DNA of 34,410 nt from positions 1 through 34,410 of the forward strand of contig NZ_VJON01000032.1 of the NCBI RefSeq assembly GCF_007556685.1. Direction: 5' to 3'. How positions within the stretch are numbered: the stretch's first letter is position 1; every line of letters begins with the position of its first letter. A model generated the notes under the pieces. The model searched no databases and had not been told where the DNA came from. It was given only the letters and a program-made list of their open reading frames with translations. Source of the stretch: Tepidimonas charontis. Lineage in GTDB: Bacteria; Pseudomonadota; Gammaproteobacteria; Burkholderiales; Burkholderiaceae_C. Below are positions 8,442-17,143 of this stretch, in pieces. Made by a program: the position numbers and the translations under genes.

Positions 8442-10922
8442 ATGAGCCGACCCGTCCACGCCAGCCAGCGCGATCCCGCCCCCCCAGGGCGCGGGTGGCG
8501 CCGTTTTGCCCAAGAAGCGGTGTTGCTGTTGGGTGCGGCGCTGCTGGGTTTTGCGGCGTTGGCGCTGTGGAGTCACGACCCGGCCGATCCTGCCTGGTCC
8601 ACGTCCGGCACCGGGGTGGGGTACCGCAACTGGGGCGGGCGGCTGGGGGCTTGGGTGGCCGACCTCGGGTATGTGCTGTTGGGTGCCTCCGTTTGGTGGT
8701 TGGTGCTGGTGGGCGCGCGCGCCTGGCTGGGCGGTCTGGCGCGCTGGCTGCGCCCTGAAAGTTTGGCGATGTCCGCCGCCGGGCCGCGGCGCTGGTGGCA
8801 GGCGCCGGCGTGGCGCGCGGCGCTGCGCGCCGCCGCGGTGCTGGGTCTGCTGCTGACCAGCACGGCATTGGAGTGGAGTCGGCTGACGCGCTGGGACACC
8901 TGGCTGCCCGGACACACCGCCGGCGGCGTGCTGGGCGCATGGGTCGGCCCGTGGACGCTGCGCTGGTTGGGCGAGACCGGCTCGGTGTTGGTGCTGCTCG
9001 GGGGGCTGGCGGTGTCGCTGGCAGGAGCGCTGCGCTTTTCTTGGACGCAGGTGGCCGAGCAACTGGGGGCGGCGATCGAGCGCGCCGTCGAGCGCTGGCG
9101 CCAGCGCCGCGAGGTCGAGGAGGACGTGCGTATCGGACAACGCGCGGCGCGCGAGCGCAGCCGTGCCGAAGCGCAGCCGCGTTCGGCGGCCACACCCCGT
9201 GAGCCGACGTTGGATGCGACGGTGCCGCCAGCGGCGCGCGATGCCGCCGATCCGGCGGACCATACCGCCGAGCCGTCCACCCGCTCTCCGGCGCAGTCCA
9301 CCGATACCGCTGTCGCTAGCGACGTGGGGGGCTCGGCGCGCGCGGGCGCCAGACTGCACATCGCGGCGACGGTGGCGGAGGTGGCGCCGAGCGAGCGCGT
9401 GGCCAAGGAGCGCCAGCAAGCGCTGTTTGCCGAGGGCGAGTCGCCGCTGCCGCGCTTGGATCTGCTCGATCCGCCCGCGCGTCAGCAGGCCACCGTCTCG
9501 CCGGAAACGCTGGAGATGACCAGCCGGCTGATCGAGAAAAAACTGGCCGACTTCGGCGTCGAGGTGCAGGTGGTGGCCGCGCAGCCGGGCCCCGTCATCA
9601 CGCGCTACGAAATCGAGCCGGCCACCGGCGTCAAGGGATCGCAGATCGTCAATCTGGCCAAGGACTTGGCGCGCTCGCTGTCGCTGGTGTCGATTCGTGT
9701 CATCGAAACCATCCCTGGCAAGAGCCTGATGGCGCTGGAGCTGCCCAATGCGCGCCGCCAGACCATCCAGCTCAGCGAGATTTTGGGCTCGCAGGTCTAC
9801 CATGACGCCAAGAGCCTGCTGACCCTGGGGCTGGGCAAGGATATCGCCGGCCACCCGGTGGTGGCCGATTTGGCCAAGATGCCGCACCTGTTGGTGGCGG
9901 GCACCACCGGTTCGGGCAAGTCGGTGGGCATCAACGCGATGATTTTGAGCCTGCTCTACAAGGCCGAGCCCAAGGATGTGCGGCTGCTACTGATCGACCC
10001 CAAGATGCTGGAGCTCAGCGTCTATGAAGGCATTCCGCACCTGATCGCGCCGGTGGTCACCGACATGAAGCAGGCCGCCAATGGCCTGAGCTGGTGCGTG
10101 GCCGAAATGGAAAAGCGCTACCGCCTGATGAGCAAGGTGGGGGTGCGCAACCTGGCCGGCTACAACGCCAAGATCGACGAGGCCGCCGCGCGCGGCGAGT
10201 CGCTGCCCAATCCGTTCAGTTTGACGCCGGAGGCGCCCGAGCCGCTGCAGCGTCTGCCCTATATCGTCGTCGTCATCGACGAGCTGGCCGACCTGATGAT
10301 GGTGGTGGGCAAAAAGATCGAGGAGCTCATCGCGCGCCTGGCGCAAAAAGCGCGAGCGGCGGGCATCCACCTCATTTTGGCTACGCAACGCCCCAGCGTG
10401 GACGTCATCACCGGCTTGATCAAGGCCAATATTCCGACCCGGATCAGCTTTCAGGTCAGCAGCCGCATCGACAGCCGCACCATCCTCGACCAGATGGGGG
10501 CCGAGGCGCTGCTGGGCATGGGCGACATGCTCTACCTGCCGGCCGGAACGGGTTTGCCGACGCGCGTGCACGGTGCCTTCGTCAGCGATGACGAGGTGCA
10601 CCGCGTGGTGGCATTTTTGAAAGAGCGCTATGGCGAGCCCGATTACCTGGACGACGTGCTGGAGTCGCCCGCCGGCGAGGGGTTGGACGCGGCGCTGGAC
10701 GGCGGTGCCGGCGAGGGCGGCGAGAAAGATCCGCTGTACGACCAGGCCGTGGCCATCGTGCTGCAAGACCGCAAGGCCAGCATCAGCTATGTGCAGCGCA
10801 AGCTCAAAATCGGCTACAACCGCGCGGCCCGCCTGCTGGAAGACATGGAAAAGGCGGGACTGGTCAGCGCGCTGACCGCCAGCGGCCAGCGCGACATTCT
10901 GGTGGGCAGCCGCCCGGAGTGA
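8442..10922 (+). CDS. ftsK: DNA translocase FtsK
   Basis: Septum-anchored motor that pumps chromosome termini and activates dimer resolution at dif. The 826-residue product has about four membrane segments (about 25-44, 75-97, 127-145, 178-198), a short charged and Ala/Pro-rich linker (about 205-350), and a RecA-like motor with Walker A GTTGSGKS (about 487-494) and Walker B-like [12 protein letters not shown]. It also has the family block [16 protein letters not shown] and a C-terminal winged-helix gamma domain ([18 protein letters not shown] onward) that reads KOPS. ATG 8442 is chosen because the frame upstream of it is promoter-like; TAGGAT (8408-8413) is a possible -10. First gene of ftsK-lolA-rarA. 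The linker is much shorter than in E. coli FtsK. Confidence 0.96.
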   Translation: MSRPVHASQRDPAPPGRGWRRFAQEAVLLLGAALLGFAALALWSHDPADPAWSTSGTGVGYRNWGGRLGAWVADLGYVLLGASVWWLVLVGARAWLGGLARWLRPESLAMSAAGPRRWWQAPAWRAALRAAAVLGLLLTSTALEWSRLTRWDTWLPGHTAGGVLGAWVGPWTLRWLGETGSVLVLLGGLAVSLAGALRFSWTQVAEQLGAAIERAVERWRQRREVEEDVRIGQRAARERSRAEAQPRSAATPREPTLDATVPPAARDAADPADHTAEPSTRSPAQSTDTAVASDVGGSARAGARLHIAATVAEVAPSERVAKERQQALFAEGESPLPRLDLLDPPARQQATVSPETLEMTSRLIEKKLADFGVEVQVVAAQPGPVITRYEIEPATGVKGSQIVNLAKDLARSLSLVSIRVIETIPGKSLMALELPNARRQTIQLSEILGSQVYHDAKSLLTLGLGKDIAGHPVVADLAKMPHLLVAGTTGSGKSVGINAMILSLLYKAEPKDVRLLLIDPKMLELSVYEGIPHLIAPVVTDMKQAANGLSWCVAEMEKRYRLMSKVGVRNLAGYNAKIDEAAARGESLPNPFSLTPEAPEPLQRLPYIVVVIDELADLMMVVGKKIEELIARLAQKARAAGIHLILATQRPSVDVITGLIKANIPTRISFQVSSRIDSRTILDQMGAEALLGMGDMLYLPAGTGLPTRVHGAFVSDDEVHRVVAFLKERYGEPDYLDDVLESPAGEGLDAALDGGAGEGGEKDPLYDQAVAIVLQDRKASISYVQRKLKIGYNRAARLLEDMEKAGLVSALTASGQRDILVGSRPE

Positions 10923-11214
10923 GTGTGTTCCCCGGTGTGCCGTCTTCACCACAGGCGCCCCCAGCGCGCTCCCGGTGCGCTGTCTGTGCGGTGCCGCTGC
11001 GCCCCCGTGCCACCCGGCAGCACGCGCGGACCGGGCATTCGGAACCCGTGTCACCATCCGTGGGCGCCGCTCGACCCACGGGGCCGCGCCCGGTCGGCTG
11101 GCCGGCAGGAACCGCATCCGTGTGCCAACCCTCCAACATCGGGGCCGGGCGCCGCTTCCCCTATCCAGGTTCAGGGCGGCGACGTTCTGGCCCCGTTCGT
11201 TCGATCGTAATCAC
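10923..11214. other. Intergenic region ftsK-lolA
   Basis: About 290 bp of GC-rich sequence. Short open frames cross it, but they are arginine/proline-rich and resemble no protein I know. No hairpin with a T tract and no clear promoter was seen. lolA has no evident Shine-Dalgarno in front of its ATG. Confidence 0.4.
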
Positions 11215-11868
11215 ATGCAACGTCGCACTGCTGTCATTGCCCTGAGCGCCGCCTGCACGGGCTGGCCCTGGATCGCTGCCGCGCAGTCCGATGGGCTGCA
11301 GTCCTTGGAGCTGTTTTTGGCGCAGGTGCAGCAAGGGCGCGCCACCTTCACCCAGACCGTCAGCGCCCCGGCGCGCAGCGGGGAGGCAACGCGGCGCACG
11401 CGCAGCAGCCGAGGTGAATTTATCTTTTTGCGCCCGGATCGCTTTCGCTTCCACTATACCCACCCTTTCGAGCAGCTCATCGTGGCCGATGGCCAGACGC
11501 TGTGGCTGTACGACCCCGACTTGAACCAAGTGACGGCGCGCGCCCAGGCCGCGGCGCTGGCGCAGACGCCGGCGTCGGCGCTGGCCGCAGCAGCCGACTT
11601 GCGCGCCGTGCGCGAAGCATTCGAATTGCGCGAGGGACAGCCGCGCGACGGCCTGCTGTGGGTGGAGCTGACCCCGCGCGCGCGCGACACCCAGGTGCAG
11701 CAGGTGCGCATCGGGTTCGAGCAGGCGGAGCTGCGCGCGCTGGAGATACGGGACGGCTTTGGGCAGATCTCGCTGCTGCGCTTCGGACCGCTGCAACGCA
11801 CCAGCCACTTGAGCGCGGCCGATTTTCGCTTCAGCCCCCCGCCCGGGGCGGAGGTGTTGCGCCCGTGA
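11215..11868 (+). CDS. lolA: Outer-membrane lipoprotein carrier protein LolA
   Basis: Periplasmic chaperone that receives lipoproteins from LolCDE and passes them to LolB at the outer membrane. The 217-residue product starts with a signal peptide (MQRRTAVIALSAACTGWPWIAAAQ, given here as MQRRTAVIALSAAC then TGWPWIAAAQ; cleavage probably after AAA). Mature motifs follow: FTQTV, GEFIFLRPDRFRFHYTHPFE and QLIVADGQTLWLYDPDLNQV, the LolA core. The frame is open upstream to 10975, but ATG 11215 is the one that yields a signal peptide. The stop overlaps the rarA GTG by 4 nt (GTGA). ftsK-lolA-rarA is a widely conserved order. Confidence 0.93.
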   Translation: MQRRTAVIALSAACTGWPWIAAAQSDGLQSLELFLAQVQQGRATFTQTVSAPARSGEATRRTRSSRGEFIFLRPDRFRFHYTHPFEQLIVADGQTLWLYDPDLNQVTARAQAAALAQTPASALAAAADLRAVREAFELREGQPRDGLLWVELTPRARDTQVQQVRIGFEQAELRALEIRDGFGQISLLRFGPLQRTSHLSAADFRFSPPPGAEVLRP

Positions 11869-13214
11869 ACCCCGCTGCTGGTGCCCACCCCGCAGCCGCT
11901 CTGCACGTGCCCTTGGCCGAGCGGCTGCGGCCACGCGCGCTGCATGAGGTGGTCGGCCAAGGGCATCTGCTCGGCCCGGGTATGCCGCTGCGGCTGGCGT
12001 TCGAGTCCGGCCGTCCGCACTCCTGCATTCTGTGGGGGCCGCCGGGGGTGGGCAAGACGACCCTGGCGCGCCTGATGGCGCAGGCCTTCGATGCCCAGTT
12101 CATCGCCATCAGCGCGGTGCTGGGGGGCGTGAAAGACATTCGCGAGGCGGTGGCGCGCGCCGAAGCCGCCCGGCAAGGGCTGCACCCGCAGCCGACTCTC
12201 GTGTTCGTCGATGAGGTGCACCGCTTCAACAAGGCCCAGCAAGATGCCTTTTTGCCGCATGTGGAAAGCGGTCTGTTCACCTTCGTCGGCGCCACCACCG
12301 AAAACCCCAGCTTCGAAGTCAACGCCGCGCTGCTGTCACGTGCCACCGTCTATGTGCTGCAGCCGCTGGGAGAGGCCGACTTGCAGATCCTGATCGAGCG
12401 TGCGCTGGCCAGCGGTGAGCTGCCGGCTCTGCAGCCCGACGCGCGCCAGCGCTTGGTGGCGTATGCCGACGGTGACGCGCGCCGCCTGCTCAACACCCTG
12501 GAGACGGTGGCCGTGACGGCGCGTGCCCAGGGACGCGATACCATCGACGACACCTGGCTGCTGCAAACCCTGGGCGAGCGCTTGCGCCGCTACGACAAAG
12601 GCGGCGAGCAGTTCTACGACACCATCAGCGCTCTGCACAAATCGGTGCGTGGCTCTGACCCCGACGCGGCGCTGTACTGGTTCGTGCGCATGCTCGACGG
12701 CGGCGCCGACCCGCGCTACATCGCGCGCCGCCTCATCCGTATGGCCAGCGAAGATATCGGTCTGGCCGACCCGCGCGCTTTGCGCCTGACGCTGGATGCC
12801 GCCGAGGCCTACGAACGCCTGGGTAGCCCCGAGGGCGAGCTGGCATTGGCGCAAGCGGTGGTGTATCTGGCCGTCGCCGCCAAGAGCAACGCCGTCTACC
12901 GTGCGTATCAGGCCGCACGCACCTTCGTGGCGCGCGACGGCACGCGTGCGGTGCCACTGCACCTGCGCAATGCCCCCACGCGCCTGATGCGCGAGTTGGG
13001 CTACGGAGCCGGCTATCGCTATGCACACGACGAGCCGGATGCCTTCGCCGCCGGGGAATGCTATTTCCCGGACGAGGTGGTACCGCCGCGCTTTTATGAG
13101 CCGGTGCCGCGTGGGCTGGAAATCCGCATCGGCGAAAAACTGGCCGAATGGCGCCAGCGCCACGCCGCCGCCACGCAGCAGCGCCGGCGCCCGCAAGCCG
13201 ATAAGTCGTCCTAA
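11865..13214 (+). CDS. rarA: Replication-associated recombination protein RarA (MgsA)
   Basis: AAA+ ATPase related to clamp loaders that acts at stalled replication forks. From GTG 11865 the product is 449 residues, the usual family length. It shows LAERLRPRALHEVVGQGHLL, Walker A GPPGVGKT (58-65), ISAVLGGVKDIREAV and FVDEVHRFNKAQQDAFLPHV with sensor GATTENPSFE, then the C-terminal tetramerisation domain (SALHKSVRGSDPDAALYWF, PRYIARRLIRMASEDIG). The GTG lies within the lolA stop, giving translational coupling; the frame is open further upstream, but that part is antisense-like lolA sequence in another frame. Confidence 0.96.
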   Translation: MNPAAGAHPAAALHVPLAERLRPRALHEVVGQGHLLGPGMPLRLAFESGRPHSCILWGPPGVGKTTLARLMAQAFDAQFIAISAVLGGVKDIREAVARAEAARQGLHPQPTLVFVDEVHRFNKAQQDAFLPHVESGLFTFVGATTENPSFEVNAALLSRATVYVLQPLGEADLQILIERALASGELPALQPDARQRLVAYADGDARRLLNTLETVAVTARAQGRDTIDDTWLLQTLGERLRRYDKGGEQFYDTISALHKSVRGSDPDAALYWFVRMLDGGADPRYIARRLIRMASEDIGLADPRALRLTLDAAEAYERLGSPEGELALAQAVVYLAVAAKSNAVYRAYQAARTFVARDGTRAVPLHLRNAPTRLMRELGYGAGYRYAHDEPDAFAAGECYFPDEVVPPRFYEPVPRGLEIRIGEKLAEWRQRHAAATQQRRRPQADKSS

Positions 13215-13220
13215 TGAAAG

Positions 13221-13244
13221 GGCAGTTCGATTGATATAACTGCC
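13221..13244 (+). terminator. Hairpin after rarA (weak terminator candidate)
   Basis: GGCAGTT (13221-13227) pairs perfectly with AACTGCC (13238-13244) across a 10-nt loop, starting 7 nt after the rarA stop. It is not followed by a T run, so intrinsic termination is uncertain; it may instead protect the 3' end. Confidence 0.35.
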
Positions 13245-13281
13245 GTTCCACCGTCGCGCGGCGCGGATTTTGCAGGGTTTT

Positions 13282-13308
13282 CCCTAGGTTTGCGCGGTGG
13301 GCCTAGGG
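13282..13308. promoter_or_regulatory. Dyad-symmetric operator candidate upstream of livH
   Basis: CCCTAGG (13282-13288) and CCTAGGG (13302-13308) are perfect inverted copies separated by 13 bp. The centre lies about 59 bp before the transcription start predicted from the TACAAT at 13342, a typical activator position. The regulator is unknown. Confidence 0.4.
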
Positions 13309-13341
13309 CAAACACGGACGGCCGTGCCCAAGCCGCTTGGC

Positions 13342-13347
13342 TACAAT
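13342..13347 (+). promoter_or_regulatory. Putative -10 box of the liv operon
   Basis: CTACAAT, identical to the 7-mer before the desaturase, lysS and secA genes. It predicts a start near 13354, shortly before the hairpin at 13361. No good -35 is present, consistent with activator dependence. Confidence 0.45.
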
Positions 13348-13360
13348 CCGCGCACTCTCG

Positions 13361-13405
13361 AACCCGCCCCCATGGCCCTACCAGGCCGGCGCCGGCGGGT
13401 TTTTT
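13361..13405 (+). terminator. Terminator-like hairpin in the livH leader (attenuator candidate)
   Basis: AACCCGCC (13361-13368) pairs with GGCGGGTT (13394-13401), and the T run continues to 13405, the form of an intrinsic terminator. It lies about 7 nt after the predicted start and 57 bp before livH. A 12-codon frame (ATG 13372 to TAG 13410, encoding MALPGRRRRVFC) runs through it. It could be an attenuator, the end of a roughly 50-nt small RNA, or simply the distal terminator of rarA. Confidence 0.55.
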
Positions 13406-13461
13406 GCTAGCCTGCTGGCCAGCAGCCGCCAGGTTGGCGATCCTCACAACGGAGATTGTTC

Positions 13462-14391
13462 ATGGATGTCTTGCTACAGCAGATCATCAACGGTCTGGTG
13501 CTGGGCAGCATGTATGCCTTGGTGGCGCTTGGCTACACCATGGTGTACGGCATCATCGGGCTGATCAACTTCGCCCACGGCGATGTGTTGATGGTCGGCG
13601 CGATGACCAGCTGGATGCTGATCACGCAGATCCGCGCGGCCTCGCCCGACATGCCGGGCTGGGCGCTGCTGATCCTGGTGACGCTGGTGTCGATGCTGGT
13701 GTGCGCGGTGCTCAACTACACCATCGAAAAACTCGCCTACCGGCCGCTGCGCCATTCGCCGCGGCTGGCACCGCTGATCACCGCCATCGGCATGAGCATT
13801 TTGTTGCAGACGCTGGCGCTGATCATCTGGAAGCCGGCGCCCAAACCCTATCCCACCCTGCTGCCCAGCGAGCCGTTCCAACTCGGCGGCGCGGTCATTT
13901 CGCCGACCCAGGTGGCGATCCTGGCCACCACCGCCGTCGTGCTGGCGGGCCTGATGTTTTTGGTCAACCGCACCAACCTGGGGCGGGCGATGCGGGCCAC
14001 CGCGGAAAACCCGCGCGTGGCCGGTCTCATGGGCGTCAAGCCCGACGTGGTGATCTCGGCGACCTTCGTCATCGGCGCCATGCTGGCGGCGATCGCCGGC
14101 ATCATGTGGGCGTCCAACTACGGCACCGTGCAGCACTCGATGGGCTTCATGCCGGGGCTCAAGGCCTTCGTGGCGGCGGTATTCGGCGGCATCGGCAACC
14201 TGGCCGGGGCAGTGGTAGGAGGCATTGCGCTGGGGCTCATCGAATCGCTGGGCGCTGGCTACCTGGGGCCGCTGACCGGCGGCTTTCTGGGCAGCCAGTA
14301 CTCCGATATTTTCGCGTTCATCGTGTTGGCGATCGTGCTGACGCTGCGGCCCTCGGGCTTGTTGGGCGAGCGCGTGGCCGACCGCGCCTGA
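13462..14391 (+). CDS. livH: Branched-chain amino acid ABC transporter permease LivH
   Basis: Inner-membrane permease of a HAAT-family importer for leucine, isoleucine, valine or related substrates. The 309-residue hydrophobic product starts MDVLLQQIINGLVLGSMYAL and continues VALGYTMVYGIIGLINFAHGDV, the LivH signature; near the end GGIGNLAGAVVGG is the cytoplasmic loop that contacts the ATPases. About eight membrane segments are expected. ATG 13462 has GGAG 8 nt upstream. First gene of livHMGF, 26 bp before livM. The periplasmic binding protein gene is not in the operon, so it must be elsewhere. Substrate within the family cannot be fixed from sequence. Confidence 0.94.
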   Translation: MDVLLQQIINGLVLGSMYALVALGYTMVYGIIGLINFAHGDVLMVGAMTSWMLITQIRAASPDMPGWALLILVTLVSMLVCAVLNYTIEKLAYRPLRHSPRLAPLITAIGMSILLQTLALIIWKPAPKPYPTLLPSEPFQLGGAVISPTQVAILATTAVVLAGLMFLVNRTNLGRAMRATAENPRVAGLMGVKPDVVISATFVIGAMLAAIAGIMWASNYGTVQHSMGFMPGLKAFVAAVFGGIGNLAGAVVGGIALGLIESLGAGYLGPLTGGFLGSQYSDIFAFIVLAIVLTLRPSGLLGERVADRA

Positions 14392-14417
14392 CGCCAGCGC
14401 CGCGCAGGAGAACCGTC

Positions 14418-15518
14418 ATGAAACCCGCTTCCCAATCTTCGAAACTGATTGTCTTCGCGCTGTCGGCGCTGGGGTTGCTGGTGCTGCCGCTGCTGCTGCA
14501 GGCCACCGGCAGCAACTCGTGGCTGCGCATCGTCGATGTGGCCCTGTTGTACGTGATGCTGGCCGTGGGCCTCAACATCGTGGTGGGCTTTGCCGGCCTG
14601 CTGGACCTGGGCTTCATCGCCTTCTTCGCCGTTGGTGCCTACTTGTACAGTCTGTTGGCGTCCAGCCATCTGGCCGACAATTTCCCGGCGATCGCGGCGA
14701 TGTTTCCCAACGGCATCCACCTGAGCTTTTGGATCGTGATCTTTCTGGCGGCGCTGCTGGCGGGCATCACCGGGCTGATGCTGGGCTATCCGGTGCTGAA
14801 GCTGCGCGGCGACTATCTGGCCATCGTCACGCTCGGCTTCGGTGAGATCGTGCGCATCTTCATGCTCAACCTGGACCGCCCGATCAACATCACCAACGGC
14901 CCCAAGGGTATCTCGGGGGTCGATGCGGTCAAGGTCTTTGGGCACGACATGGCGCAGCGCCTCACCGTCTCTTTCGGCGACTGGCACTACACCTTCGAGT
15001 CGGTGACGCTGTACTACTACCTGATCCTGATCTTCGTGACGCTGACCGTCGTCATCGCCTACCGCATGGGCGACTCGCGCATCGGCCGCGCCTGGATGGC
15101 GATCCGCGAGGACGAGATCGCCGCCAAGGCGATGGGGATCAATACGCGCAACCTCAAGCTGGTGGCGTTTGGCTCCAGCGCCACGTTCGGCGGCATCGCC
15201 GGGGTGCTGTTTGCCTCGCTGATGCGCGGGGTGTACCCGGAATCCTTCGTGCTGATGGAGTCGGTGATGATCGTGGCGATGGTGGTGCTGGGCGGCCTGG
15301 GGCATATTCCCGGGGTGATCCTGGGTGCCTTGCTGCTGGCCGGTCTGCCCGAGCTGCTGCGCCATCTGGCCGGTCCGCTGCACCACCTCACCGACGGGCG
15401 GCTGGCGCCCGAGATCCTGCGGCAGCTGCTGATCGCGCTGGCCATGATCGCCGTCATGCTGCTGCGTCCGCGCGGCCTGTGGCCGGCCCCCGAGCACGGC
15501 AAGTCGCTGAGCAAGTGA
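14418..15518 (+). CDS. livM: Branched-chain amino acid ABC transporter permease LivM
   Basis: Second permease subunit, partner of LivH. The 366-residue product shows the typical block LNIVVGFAGLLDLGFIAFFA followed by VGAYLYSLLAS, then LKLRGDYLAIVTLGFGEIVR and the coupling loop AWMAIREDEIAAKAMGIN with GGLGHIPGVILGA. The gene has an AGGAG ribosome site before ATG 14418. The frame is open far upstream of the chosen start, but that portion is antisense-like sequence overlapping livH. It is followed by livG after 10 bp. Confidence 0.95.
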   Translation: MKPASQSSKLIVFALSALGLLVLPLLLQATGSNSWLRIVDVALLYVMLAVGLNIVVGFAGLLDLGFIAFFAVGAYLYSLLASSHLADNFPAIAAMFPNGIHLSFWIVIFLAALLAGITGLMLGYPVLKLRGDYLAIVTLGFGEIVRIFMLNLDRPINITNGPKGISGVDAVKVFGHDMAQRLTVSFGDWHYTFESVTLYYYLILIFVTLTVVIAYRMGDSRIGRAWMAIREDEIAAKAMGINTRNLKLVAFGSSATFGGIAGVLFASLMRGVYPESFVLMESVMIVAMVVLGGLGHIPGVILGALLLAGLPELLRHLAGPLHHLTDGRLAPEILRQLLIALAMIAVMLLRPRGLWPAPEHGKSLSK

Positions 15519-15528
15519 GGAGCCTCCC

Positions 15529-16299
15529 ATGACCGATACCATCCTGAAAGTCAGCGGCGTCTCCAAGCGCTTCGGCGGCCTGCAGGCGCTGTCCGACGTC
15601 GGCATCGAAATCAAGCGTGGCCAGGTCTATGGCCTGATCGGCCCCAATGGCGCCGGCAAAACCACCTTTTTCAACGTGCTGACCGGTCTGTACACCCCGG
15701 ACAGCGGTCGCTTCGAACTGGAGGGGCAACCCTACACCCCCACCGCGGTGCACGAGGTGGCCAAGGCCGGCATCGCGCGCACGTTCCAGAATATCCGGCT
15801 GTTTGCCGACATGACCGTGCTGGAAAACGTCATGGTCGGGCGCCACGTACGCACCCGCGTCGGCCTGGTCGGAGCCATTCTGCGCAGTCGCGCCTTCAAG
15901 GAAGAGGAGCGCGCCATCGCCGAGCGTGCCATGGCGTTGCTGGAGTACGTGGGCATTGCCAAGTACGCCGACTACAAGGCGCGTACCTTGTCCTACGGCG
16001 ATCAGCGCCGGCTGGAGATCGCGCGCGCCCTGGCCACCGATCCCAAGCTGATTGCACTGGACGAGCCGGCCGCGGGCATGAACGCCACCGAGAAGGTGCA
16101 GCTGCGCGAGCTCATCGACCGCATCCGCCGCGACGGGCGCACCATTTTGCTCATTGAGCACGATGTCAAGCTCGTCATGGGCCTGTGCGATCGCGTCACC
16201 GTGCTCGACTACGGCAAGCAGCTCGCCGAAGGCACCCCTGCCGAGGTGCAGCGCAACCCCAAAGTCATCGAGGCCTACCTGGGCACCGGAGGACACTGA
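15529..16299 (+). CDS. livG: Branched-chain amino acid ABC transporter ATPase LivG
   Basis: One of two ATPases driving the liv importer. The 256-residue product has Walker A GPNGAGKTT (38-46), the LivG-specific GIARTFQNIRLF, the ABC signature LSYGDQRRLEIARAL and Walker B LIALDEPAAGMN followed by the H-loop LIEHDV. GAGGAG precedes the ATG. The stop is 2 bp before livF, so the two ATPases are tightly coupled. Confidence 0.96.
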   Translation: MTDTILKVSGVSKRFGGLQALSDVGIEIKRGQVYGLIGPNGAGKTTFFNVLTGLYTPDSGRFELEGQPYTPTAVHEVAKAGIARTFQNIRLFADMTVLENVMVGRHVRTRVGLVGAILRSRAFKEEERAIAERAMALLEYVGIAKYADYKARTLSYGDQRRLEIARALATDPKLIALDEPAAGMNATEKVQLRELIDRIRRDGRTILLIEHDVKLVMGLCDRVTVLDYGKQLAEGTPAEVQRNPKVIEAYLGTGGH

Positions 16300-16301
16300 T
16301 C

Positions 16302-17030
16302 ATGGCAAACACCCTGTTGAAAGTCAGCGGCCTGCGCGTGTCCTACGGCGGCATCAAGGCCGTCAAGGGCGTCGATCTGGAGGTGCGCGAAGGCGAACTC
16401 GTTACCCTGATCGGCTCCAACGGCGCGGGCAAAACCACCACCATGAAGGCCATCACCGGGATGTTGCTGGCCGAAGCGGGCGACATCCTCTACGACGGGC
16501 GCAGCATCCGCGGTCTGGGATCGTGGGATCTGGTCAAGCTGGGACTGGCGATGGTGCCGGAGGGGCGCGGCGTCTTCACCCGCATGACCATCACCGAAAA
16601 CCTGCTCATGGGTGCTTACGTGCGCACCGACAAGGCCGAAATCGAGCGCGACATCGAGCGCATGTTTGCGCTGTTTCCGCGCTTGAAGGAGCGGCGTGAC
16701 CAGCTCGCCGGCACCATGTCGGGCGGGGAGCAGCAAATGCTGGCGATGGCGCGCGCGCTGATGAGCCGGCCCAAGCTGCTGCTGCTCGACGAGCCCTCGA
16801 TGGGGCTGTCACCGATCATGGTGGACAAGATTTTCGAGGTGGTGCGCGACGTGCACGCGCAGGGTATGACCGTGCTGCTGGTGGAGCAAAACGCCCGCCG
16901 CGCGCTGCAGGTGGCCAATCGCGGCTATGTGATGGACTCGGGCGAGATCATCATGACCGGCGAGGCGGCGGCGATGCTGGACGACCCGAAGGTGCGCGCA
17001 GCCTACCTGGGTGAAGCGACGGTGGACTGA
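16302..17030 (+). CDS. livF: Branched-chain amino acid ABC transporter ATPase LivF
   Basis: Second ATPase of the liv transporter, 242 residues. Walker A GSNGAGKTT (38-46), the LivF-typical MVPEGRGVFTRMTITENLLMG, the signature MSGGEQQMLAMARAL and Walker B LLLLDEPSMGLSP with LVEQNA are present. ATG 16302 has GGAGGA about 9 nt upstream, inside the end of livG. It is the last gene of the operon; lysS follows with its own probable promoter, and no terminator with a T tract was seen between them. Confidence 0.96.
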   Translation: MANTLLKVSGLRVSYGGIKAVKGVDLEVREGELVTLIGSNGAGKTTTMKAITGMLLAEAGDILYDGRSIRGLGSWDLVKLGLAMVPEGRGVFTRMTITENLLMGAYVRTDKAEIERDIERMFALFPRLKERRDQLAGTMSGGEQQMLAMARALMSRPKLLLLDEPSMGLSPIMVDKIFEVVRDVHAQGMTVLLVEQNARRALQVANRGYVMDSGEIIMTGEAAAMLDDPKVRAAYLGEATVD

Positions 17031-17081
17031 TGGGGGCGCGCGCCGCCGCGGCGACGCGGGCGGCGGCACACGCAGGCCACC

Positions 17082-17087
17082 TACAAT
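17082..17087 (+). promoter_or_regulatory. Putative -10 box of lysS
   Basis: CTACAAT 57 bp before the lysS ATG, matching the 7-mer before three other genes in the window. No convincing -35. Confidence 0.45.
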
Positions 17088-17143
17088 AGCGGGCTTTGCG
17101 GTGGCGCCAGCCACCCGGCCCGCTTTGTCTTCGCTCAGACGCC

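Noticed and set aside
10919-11245. 108-codon frame between ftsK and lolA
   Set aside because: Composition is Pro/Arg/Ser-rich and unlike a folded protein; it would overlap the lolA signal peptide region.
14259-15614. 451-codon minus-strand frame opposite livM
   Set aside because: Gln/His/Asp-rich antisense product of a transmembrane gene; no similarity to any family I know.
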